This document shows positions 56,401-64,000 of a stretch of DNA of 64,000 bases, piece by piece. The first letter of the stretch is position 1. Every line of letters starts with the position of its first letter. This DNA is from Buxus sempervirens. Taxonomy: Eukaryota > Streptophyta > Magnoliopsida > Buxales > Buxaceae. The notes below the pieces were generated by a model. That model saw only the letters and a list, made by a program, of their open reading frames with translations, was not told where the DNA came from and did not search any database. The translations under genes and the position numbers were made by a program. The DNA lies in NCBI GenBank assembly GCA_947561395.2, contig OX387187.1, forward strand, positions 41,459,829 through 41,523,828, written 5' to 3'.

Positions 56401-56905
56401 ATTTGCAACTCTATTAGTTCACTGTGAACCATCTGATGTTGGAAAATTATGGGATGAATATTTCAAAGATTTGTCTGATGATTTTAGAAGGACAAATGCC
56501 ACTGATTTTGAATCTCATGTGTCAAATACGCTTCTAAGTATCAACTTGTTTATTGAGAGTATGGGGAAAAGTATAATGGAATATGATTTGCCAAGGATGA
56601 ACCTAGAATCATGCAATGATATGTATGCTCATACTCGAGAAATCGACGATGAAAAGGGAATGATTGTTTCTGATGAAGATTACTTGATATCGTCACAGTT
56701 GAACCCAGAACAGCGACTGGCATATAATATCATAATAAATCGTGTGAAATCAAATTGCAATGGGATCTTCTTTATTGATGGACCAGGAGGGACTGGTAAG
56801 ACTTATTTATATCGTGGGTTGCTTGCCACGTTGAGATCACAAAATTTTATTGTTATAGCAACAGCAACGTCAGGAGTGGCAGCAGCAATTATGCCTAGGG
56901 GACGT
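53449..56905 (+). pseudogene. Helitron replication initiator/helicase (Rep-Hel), degenerate and interrupted
   Basis: Pieces in order: N-terminal segment with ARLSEEDREQYIQ (53460-53690); a Helitron-like N domain (53760-54620, one shift near 54070, stops at 54070, 54273 and 54543); the Rep domain (54790-55790) with TMTCNPEWDEI, the HUH-type motif PHAH (55353-55364) and the paired-tyrosine motif YLYKYIYKG (55757-55783); then the start of a PIF1-type helicase with Walker A GPGGTGKT (56780-56803). Stops near 53491, 53957, 54070, 54273 and 55132 fit Arg or Gln positions, and shifts occur near 55208 and 55650. After codon IMPRGR at 56905 an LTR element cuts the helicase. The protein would nick and unwind DNA for rolling-circle transposition; this copy cannot make it. 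Confidence 0.85.
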
Positions 56906-58783
56906 TGTGAGACATGGGAAAAAATCACCGGGGTGATCGTCCCTCCGTCAACACACGGGCTCAACGCAAAAATTGGGAGAGTCGCCACCATTCATGATTT
57001 TGGGGTGAGAATGGACACCAAAGATTCAAAAGTAGGCAAAAATAGCCAAAAGAAACATTATAGGATAAAAATAATCCTACTTGAAAATCAAATCCAGAGA
57101 TGGGTAAGGGGATTAGATTATGAACGGGGGAAGGTGTTAGGCACCCCCATTCATCCACACGAAGTGGTTGCCAAGTGTATGTTCATGCTAAAAAGAAGTA
57201 AGAAAGCTTGCTAAAAATCATGGAAAAGCCTTGAAAAAGGAACAATGTATGATATTTTCACATGAAGATCCAAATAGATTTTAGATCTTCTCTTATGTCA
57301 ATATCACTTCTGGAGTATTTCAAAAGATGGAAATCAAAGTAAGAGTGGCCAAAACCAAGTTGAGGCAAATCCGGGAATTTTGGTAAAAAGTATGCCATTT
57401 GCATTAAAATCATTCAAATCCAATTCTGAATTGAACCAAACCAAATCCATTTGAAAGATTAGGGTAAATAAGAGTCTCATGCAAAATTTCACTTCATTCC
57501 GATGAAAAATCTAGGAGTTATGCTCCTTTGAAGTTGCTGTTGGGGATTTTTAAAAGTGATAAGTGGGCAACTTTGGAAAATTGTCTAGAAAAATCCACTA
57601 CACAAAAGTCCATGAAATTTGGTGTGATTGAAGTTTGTATGGCCATCTTTCCATAGAAACTAGCCTCATACAAAAATCCCTTCGGATGTGCCTTGGGTGG
57701 TCTCCCGAACAGGCCCCGAAGATCACAGATTTACCCAGAAAAATGCAAATGAGCAGTTCTGAGTAAATCGGCTACCAATAATTCAAATAGAATCGAAAAA
57801 TTATGAAACCAACTGGATTTGAAAATAGACTCATAAAGGAGTACTCAGAAACAAAAATCACTCGAATCGGACTTAAAACGAACACATGGCGGTCCGTCGA
57901 AGTGACAAGTTCTGTACTTGGACCTGAACTGTCCACTTAACTTCGACAGAGCAGTGTCAAAAATCGGCTAGATAGAAATTCATGAAATTTGGTGGACATA
58001 AACTAGACAGCCCCACCTTTCCCATGGTTCTGGAATCGCCCCAAAATTCATCCGGATGATGAAGTTACGGACGTCCGAAGTAAGGGTACAGGTGCTGTCA
58101 AGCTAAGCCATTTTTGAGTAAAAACCCAATCCGAAAATTGATAAAAAAATGAAATTCGGGCAAGATGAACACAAATACTTTAAAATCATCCGAAAGGCAT
58201 TCCAGAATTGATTGAGGCCATTTATTTGAGATTTATCGCAATAAATGCAATAAACCCCAAATATGAGCCTATCCCGCCAAAATAGTGATGTGTGTGCAAA
58301 AGTGAAAAAAACCTAGCAAGATCCATACACATGCATATAAATTCAACAAAATAGGTTCTAGCATAGCCTAGGGTTCCGTTACATTATCGTTTCCCTCTGT
58401 TCTCTTTAAGATAATCAAGGGTACTTTGAATATGGAACGGTTTACAATCAATCAAAAAGGCCTTATGCTACATAGGTTCTAGCACTAGGGTCAATCCCTA
58501 GTCTCGTTTCTCCTAGATCCGCCTTCACGTTTTACGGCTAGGGGAGTCTTGAGATACTTTGAGCCAGGGAAGGATTTCCACACATACAAACAAGGCTTTA
58601 CACTACAGAAAGGTAGAAGAAGAGATCTAGATCTAGGAATGTAAAGACAGAAAATAAAAAGAAAAGTTGAGGCTTACCTGAGTTCTGGAGGCGATTCCAC
58701 AGCGGTTTCCTTCTTCTCTTGGAGTTCTTCTTTGCGAGAATTCAAAACAAGAGTTGTGTGTCATTTGCTCAAGGAGGAGGCTC

Positions 58784-58793
58784 CTATTTATAG
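58784..58793 (-). promoter_or_regulatory. TATA box of the right-hand LTR
   Basis: CTATAAATAG in element orientation, identical to 7756-7747 and 33853-33862. Confidence 0.65.
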
Positions 58794-58945
58794 GCAAGGG
58801 CCAAGGTCATTGGTAGACACAAATTAATGTCTAGAACCCCTCCAACCTAAACCCTAAGGTTATTTCCGCGATTTCCCCTCATTTAATGAGGGACATGATG
58901 GTAAAAGTGAAAAGCTCTCGGAAAACCCTAATTTTGAGCAAACTT

Positions 58946-59093
58946 AAGGTATCCGGTATATCAGACCGGATAACAAAGGGCCTTAAGGTATCCGGTACAT
59001 GGTACCGGATACGCTAAGGCTCACACGTATCCGGTATGAGTATCTGGATACGGGGAGGAGTACTTGTATCCGGATTGAGTATCCGGATACAGG
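58946..59093. promoter_or_regulatory. TATCCGG palindrome array in LTR U3
   Basis: At least eight TATCCGG or CCGGATA half-sites arranged as dyads (for example GGTATCCGGTACATGGTACC followed by GGATAC) lie 150-310 bp upstream of the LTR TATA box in element orientation. Confidence 0.7.
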
Positions 59094-59182
59094 TAAAAAT
59101 TTATTTTCTTCAAATTCTGTGCTGGCTTTCCAGGAGATAGTGATTTTTGATGATTGTTTGTGCAATTTGGGGTGTCTACAAC

Positions 59183-59194
59183 TGCCCCTCTTTG
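59183..59194 (-). other. Polypurine tract
   Basis: CAAAGAGGGGCA in element orientation, ending two bases before the LTR start at 59180; plus-strand primer for reverse transcription. Confidence 0.65.
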
Positions 59195-59732
59195 CGGGAG
59201 CTGCGAAGCAGTGAGCTGCAAAGAGTAGACAAGCCCAAATTGCGTTCCCTTGAGCATGATTTGCTCGGTTCAATTCAATTTCTGTAGAAAACATTTTTGA
59301 GTGGAGATTTGCCAAAAAGCCCTCACTTTAAGGGGGCATCTCTCCAAGAGTTCTTAAATTCCACTGAGCCCTTTGTGGCTGTGAAGTGGATTTTAAGCCC
59401 AAAAATAGGATTTTTTTTGAAAAACTGATTTTTTATCAAACCAAGTTGAAAATTGAGTGGATATCATCCTTTTGACCAGGCACATTTCCCAGAGTTGTCC
59501 CAAATTCCACAGAGCTCTTGTGGCTGTGAGGTGGATTTCAAGACAAAAATAGGATTTTGAGAAAATAGTAAGAATTATAGCACAAGTTTGCTCCCTTTTC
59601 TTTTCTTTTCTTTTTTTTTTCTTTTCTTTTTTTTTCTTTTCTCTTTTTTCCTCTATTTTTCCTTGTTTTTTCTCTATTTTTTCTGTTTTTTTTTCCTGTT
59701 TTTTCTATATTTTTTTTTCTTTTTTCTTTGGT
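59195..59732. other. Spacer between 3' LTR and antisense promoter
   Basis: Two related copies of a segment with AAATTCCAC(T/A)GAGC and GTGGCTGTGA(A/G)GTGGATTT lie at 59350-59420 and 59495-59560. 59600-59732 is an almost pure pyrimidine tract. No gene is seen. Confidence 0.6.
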
Positions 59733-59791
59733 ATCCGGTATGTATATCCGGATAATCCAAGGCTTGCGGTTATCCGGTCTGTGTATCCGGA
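59733..59791. promoter_or_regulatory. TATCCGG palindromes upstream of the antisense gene
   Basis: Four TATCCGG half-sites (with flanking GTATCCGG or TATCCGGT) in 59 bp, the same motif as in the LTR array at 58946-59093. They end about 12 bp before a TATA-like sequence. Confidence 0.65.
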
Positions 59792-59802
59792 TCCCCCATG
59801 TT

Positions 59803-59808
59803 TTATAA
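59803..59808 (+). promoter_or_regulatory. Likely TATA box of the antisense plant-mobile-domain gene
   Basis: TATAAG inside TTTTATAAGTCGCG. The sequence becomes GC-rich immediately after it, as for a transcribed 5' UTR exon (about 59835-60109) that ends in a good donor (CCGgtaggc). The 5' UTR intron would be 60110-61205, with its acceptor (TTGTAG) directly before the ATG. Confidence 0.5.
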
Positions 59809-61205
59809 GTCGCGCGCGACCGCGACTTTTCCTCTTCTTTTCTTCTTGCTCCGATTACTCAGACCGGCTATTCTCTTCCTTCCTTCGACACCCGACGACT
59901 CGTCCTTCTTTTCCGGTGACATCCAGCAGCTCCGGCGTCCTCTGTTGCTGCCGGCGACGGCCTGTGACTCCGGCGACACATCTTTGTTGCCATGACCGAG
60001 CCCTAGCTTGACGGCTTCTCGCTCGAAGCCTGAGCGCCGAGTATTTCGCCTGATTTCCAGTGCTTCCGGCTTCACTTCACTCTTGCAAACTTGCTGTTCA
60101 ACACAACCGGTAGGCCACATTTTGTTTACTTTTCTTCTTACTGGCCGATTGCATTTAGTAGCCAATTTCGCACACCTCTGTCCCCAAGTTGACAGTAACT
60201 GCAAGCTTTGGATTATCCATCCTTGGTAACCTTCGACTGAGCTATATGCTAACTTTTCGAACTGAATTGTTGCCCAAACTGAAATTGAGCATGTTTAACA
60301 GCTTTATCTGTGAATTTGATTTGATTGAGTTTCAATGGTTCTCCTTGTTTAGAAGAAACTTGATGGTACGGTTCCAATGCCTTTGACTGTCCCCAGTAGC
60401 ATGTTGGATTTTTTTTACAATCTGTTCTGTATAATGTGATGTTCTGCCTGCCAATGACCTGTTCTTGACTTCTCTTTGCATGACCACCTTGATGCCTTCA
60501 AAGTATGTTCTTCATTTTGCATGCTTTTATGTTGTATGGATTGCTGATTTTGGCTTTTTTCCTAATCCGATTGCTGATTTTTGACTTGAAGTTGGATTAC
60601 TTGTTGGTGGTACTGCATGCTGGATTTTCTCTATCATTGGCCTGGATCTTCTAAACTTGATCATCTGATTTTCTGTACTCCTTTAAGATTAATCGATTGG
60701 TGGTTTTTTCCAACAATGTGCATGATTTTTCAGATGGCATGCTGCTGATGCCAATGCTGCACTCTTTCTGATTCTGTTGTCAGGCTGTATTTTCCCTTGA
60801 ATCGCATTCTGATTCTCATATCATGTTGCCAAAATGTATTTCATAATTTCAAGTAAACCTCTTCAAAGGCTGTGACTTGTTCCTTTTTCTCAACTTGCCT
60901 TGGTGGTAGTACCCTTCCGATCAATGTGATGCTCCATTGTCAGAACCCTTCCATGATTGGTTATTGGACCTTCATCCTTTTCCCGGTTGCATGTAGGAGC
61001 CCTGAAATAGGTTAGCAGATATTAAGCTTTGTACATAGACAGAGAACAAATACAAATTCCCTATAAGATTCCCGATGAACCGAAACCTAGGCTAAAAGAC
61101 AGGTAATTTGCACTGAAACCTAGATTAAGAGCAAGGTAAGATTCTTGATAAACAAACAAGGTAATTTGTAATGACATTCATAAAACACTTCCCTGTTGCT
61201 TGTAG

Positions 61206-63822
61206 ATGGCTAGGAGTCGTTCCCGTGTTAGGGAGGAGGTTGACCCGGCTGATCAGCCCTCCAGTTCGCAGGCTCGGACAGAGGCGAGCTCCAGTGCCAC
61301 TTTGTCTGAGCCATTAGGTGACTCCAGGGAGAGCTCTGCTGAGGTAGGTTTCAAGTTCTGCTTTCTTTCTTTCTTCCATTCTCCTTTCCCACACAACCCT
61401 CACACCTTTCTCTTGAATTTTAGCCCGTGGTTGTATCGGCTCGGGGTCGAGGCAGAGGCAGAGGCGGAGTTCAGGATCAGGCCCCTGAGGGCGAGAGAGG
61501 CCGTGGTAGAGGCCGAGGCAGAGCCAGAGATATGGCTCCAGAGGGGGTTGCTGTAGCTCTGGCAGGGGTCTCTGAGGAGTTGAGGGCTTCTGTGCATGAT
61601 ACAGAGCTCCTCCATGGCTTGGATAGCCACCCCTCTATGTGCATCAGGGCCGATGTGTCGCTTCCCTACTACTCCTCCCACTTGCGCGGCAGCTGGGGGA
61701 GATTCAGCGAGTTGGCACGGTCACTTTCTCCGGCACTCAGGCGGGAGTTTGGGAGGTGCCACCTGGATCACTTCCTCAGTATTCCATCGTTCAGAGCCGA
61801 CCGTCCGCTTATTTTTGCCATGATGGAGAGATATTTCCCCGAGACGCAGTCATTTCATTTGCCGGACGTGGAGCTGGGGATCCGCCCCTCCGATTTTGTG
61901 ATGATTACTGGCATTCCTCTGACGGGGCGGACCATCGTCTTGGAGCGGCCTTCTGCGGAGGATATGGGACTTCTCCTGGGATATCAGGCCCTGCCACCTA
62001 CTGCTTGGGATGGGCGGAGCGGCCGGCTCTCCATTAGCTGGCTGCGGGAGAGTCTGGCTCGTCATTTCGAGAGGAGGCACGAGACCGTCTCCGTGGAGGA
62101 TGCAGCCTTTGCGCCGATCTTCCGACATGTATTCTTGCTGATGTTGGGGAGCTGCTTCTTCCCGGAGGATACCACTGGTGTCAGCCCACTTTTCTTGGAT
62201 GCCTTGAGAGATTTCCATCAGACCCGCCAGCTGGCAGGGGGCCGACTCATTTATGGGACCATCTTGGCCGGGTTGTGCCGTGCAGTTCGAGGTCTGGCAT
62301 CCCCGAGAGGTGATGGCGTCAGCAGCCGGTTCTTCTGGCAGATTTTACAGGTATTGCATTCATCTGTCTGGCTTAATTCTTTAGGCTTTATCTTTTCTTG
62401 ACTGATTTTTCTTTTGCTAGGTGTTCATGTACACCTATATGACCTTCTTCCGTCCCTCCCCGGTTCCTGAGGTTGCGGATTTCCCTGTGGCCCTGCGATG
62501 GTCGGCCCAGGTTCGAGATGCCGATAGGAGCCAGCCTCGTACCGCCCGGGTGCACTTAGACCGTGCCCGCCGATCTGATGTAAGTCCTCTATTTTTCCTT
62601 TTATTTTCTTTCCTGTATCTTGACTGTATCTGACCACTTTGCTTCTTTGCAGCTCATTCTATCCCGTCCAGATGACGTGGATGTCGGAGTTGCCCGTGAG
62701 ATGGTAGTACAGGATGCTTTTGAGAGAGATCTCCGACGTCAGCCTTACCAGTGCTTCCTTGGGAGGCTTGGTAGGGTGGTGCACTTGGGAGAGCGCCTGT
62801 ACTACCAGCACACTGGCGCATTTCGCATCCCCGTCCCTCCTCCTGCTGTGGGTCCCGATACTCTCCTTCCTGGCTTCGATGTGGATCAGTTCGATCACTT
62901 CCTGGATGCCGAGGGGCTCACAGCAGCTGGAGATTATGACGAGTGGTTCCAGCGGGTGTCTATCGGATGCTTGATGGATCGACCCACTCGTGCTGGGGTG
63001 ACTGAGATTGGCGGGATCCGTATCCGGATCCATGAGGACACGGTAAGCCTTGTACTCTTCCCATTTTTATCCTCTTTTCCTTCCTTATGCCTTTCTGACC
63101 ATGCTTCCGTTCTTATTGGCAGGTACACGAGCTGAACTCCATTCGGGACCGGTTCGAGAGCCAGCGGGCTGCGATCGATGATATGATCGCGGAGCACGAT
63201 GCGGTCTTGGCCCAGCGGGATGCCCGGATCAGGGAGCTGGAGGCCCTAGTTGCTGAGCTCCAGTCTAGACAGGTATCTGGCCTTCTCATATGTTCATTTC
63301 TTTCATTATTTTCTGTTTCTGCTATTCTGATATGCTTGTTTGACTTGTGCAGGGCCCGGTCCATGATCAGGATGCCTTCTTTGAGCATGATTTCCTGATT
63401 CCTGACCCATCTCCTGCTCGGGCCTCTGATCCCGAGGATGTCCCAGCTGCTGATCCTGACGAGCCGGATCCTCCTGCTCCTTCTGCAGACATTCCTGGTA
63501 TGATCTTCTTTTCATTCTCTTCTTTTATTCTTCCTTATATCTGAATCTTCTGATTTTTCTCTTTTCTGTGGACTCAGCTACTTCTGATCCTGGCCCCTCT
63601 GCTGCTGATGCTGGGCCTTCTGGAGCTGCGGGAGCAGAGGATGCTTTGGATGAGGGCCCAGTTGGGCCGGTTGCTGCTGAGCCTGAGGCTTCTTCCCCAG
63701 ATTCTACTCCTGCTCCTCCCCCAGATCTCGAGGATTATTGCTTGGAGTATCATCTTCAGCAGGTGGTAGGTCGGCATCCTCGCCATGCAGCCGAGCGGAT
63801 CCTTGCATACTCTAGAGGCTGA
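61206..63822 (+). CDS. Plant-mobile-domain (PMD)-like gene antisense to the retrotransposon; 7 coding exons, 717 aa
   Basis: Exons: 61206-61343, 61424-62350, 62421-62579, 62653-63042, 63123-63272, 63353-63497 and 63578-63822. Every intron is GT-AG and 71-81 bp long, and the joined length is 2154 nt with no stop. Residues about 50-85 are a repeated Arg-Gly tract, likely nucleic-acid binding. Residues about 110-520 match the aminotransferase-like plant mobile domain, including an FHLPDVELGIRPSDF signature and a CHLDHF motif. Residues 539-588 form a heptad-like coiled coil, and the C-terminal 130 residues are acidic and Pro-rich. PMD proteins occur in MULEs and Ty3/gypsy elements and, in the domesticated MAIN/MAIL1 family, act in silencing. 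No catalytic residues are known. Intact exons suggest selection. An independent host gene is possible but less likely. Confidence 0.8.
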
Positions 63823-64000
63823 GCACTTTGGGGGAGACGCCGTAGAGGTGGACGCGGCCGAGGACGCGGGGATGATCCTGCATAGGAGTAGATTAGGATT
63901 ATATTTTTCATTTTCATGTATTTTTATCATCCCTGTACAAAAACTTCCAGATATATATGAAAAAACTTTTTATTCATTCTATCATGTCTTGCACATCTTT
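63823..64000 (+). other. 3' UTR region of the PMD gene
   Basis: Contains an Arg/Gly-codon-like GC stretch just after the stop and then an AT-rich segment with TATATATGAAAAAAC. No canonical AATAAA is visible before the window end. Confidence 0.4.

Larger units (their letters stand above)
44125..56905 (+). mobile_element. Helitron B, large Rep/helicase-type (interrupted by Helitron A and by an LTR element)
   Basis: Its 5' end is split: TCTTTA at 44125-44130, then TTACTATAAAAAGCACG from 46045 once Helitron A is removed. The rejoined end aligns base for base with the 5' end of A. It carries tandem repeats, captured exons, a small ORF and a degenerate Rep/helicase gene. At 56905/56906 a Tat-type LTR element interrupts the helicase, so the 3' end is outside the window. 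Confidence 0.68.
56906..59180 (-). repeat. 3' LTR (2275 bp) of right-hand Tat-type element
   Basis: TG...CA ends in minus orientation. Shares with the solo LTR the terminal ~25 bp on each side, a segment with AGCCGTAAAACGTG (58528-58541 on the complement), the CCTTCCC...CATAATCTAATCC region and the TATA box. It inserted into the Helitron helicase; the adjacent host bases GACGT (56901-56905) should recur at the far end of the element. Confidence 0.8.
56906..64000 (-). mobile_element. Tat/Ogre-type LTR retrotransposon, 3' part with antisense gene (continues beyond right edge)
   Basis: The LTR at 56906-59180 is oriented on the minus strand (TGTAGACACC at 59180, CTCACA at 56906), sharing both ends with the solo LTR at 33445. 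Directly before it in element orientation is a purine tract (AAAGAGGGGCA, 59194-59184), so this is the 3' LTR. The helicase frame does not resume at 59181, so it is not a solo LTR. The plant-mobile-domain gene on the plus strand is therefore antisense and next to the 3' LTR, the place where Tat elements are reported to carry an additional antisense ORF. pol, gag and the 5' LTR would be to the right of the window. Confidence 0.72.

Noticed and set aside
59180..59215. tRNA primer site directly after the LTR at 59180, which would make the element plus-strand
   Set aside because: The bases after 59180 (ACTGCCCCTCTTTGC) match no tRNA 3' end, but on the complement they form a good polypurine tract, so the element is read on the minus strand and this LTR is the 3' one.
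1..64000. tRNA, rRNA and small nuclear RNA genes
   Set aside because: I found no cloverleaf with A/B boxes and no rRNA or snRNA signature; matches to tRNA were only primer-site complements.

Overview
This is nuclear DNA of a flowering plant; the species cannot be named. It is a nest of transposable elements around one host gene. Supporting this are a G-type lectin receptor kinase, GT-AG introns, Ale/Tork-style Ty1/copia elements, plant Ty3/gypsy elements of the Tat/Ogre type with a tRNA-Arg primer site, hAT transposases, Helitrons and MITEs. All calls were made by eye from the sequence.

Layout. 1-8546 is the 5' part of a minus-strand Tat/Ogre-type element: LTR, tRNA-Arg primer site, extra ORF1, repeat-rich spacer, then gag running off the left edge. 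9656-10185 is a MITE. 10572-12947 (minus) is an intact single-exon lectin receptor kinase with broken duplicates of its 3' end at 10199-10571 and 37740-38167. 13680-15605 is a MULE-type foldback element made of two opposed arrays of a 22-bp unit. 16349-19610 is an hAT element with an exact 8-bp target duplication, inserted into a LINE tail. 20090-20264 is a 175-bp Helitron. 20439-25652 is a very young copia element with six in-frame stops. 27019-30478 is a decayed, intron-containing hAT transposase gene. 32281-32572 is a relic exon resembling N-terminal asparagine amidohydrolase. 33445-35264 is a solo Tat-type LTR. 35726-36165 is a LINE RNase H scrap split by a MITE. 38410-43521 is a second copia element, on the minus strand.

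44085-56905 is a Helitron cluster: Helitron A (44131-46044) sits six bases inside the 5' end of Helitron B, which carries captured exons and a decayed Rep/helicase gene. Helitron B is cut inside its helicase at 56905/56906 by another minus-strand Tat-type element that runs to the window end. Its 3' LTR is 56906-59180. Antisense to the element lies an apparently intact plant-mobile-domain gene (seven coding exons, CDS 61206-63822, predicted 717 residues).

How the parts relate. The retroelement LTRs share a CTATAAATAG TATA box preceded by an array of palindromes. In the right-hand element the same TATCCGG palindromes also sit just upstream of the TATA of the antisense gene, which suggests that LTR and antisense promoter answer to one DNA-binding factor. 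The stops breaking the copia and hAT genes are nearly all ones reachable from Gln, Arg or Trp codons by C-to-T or G-to-A changes, as expected for methylated, silenced elements.
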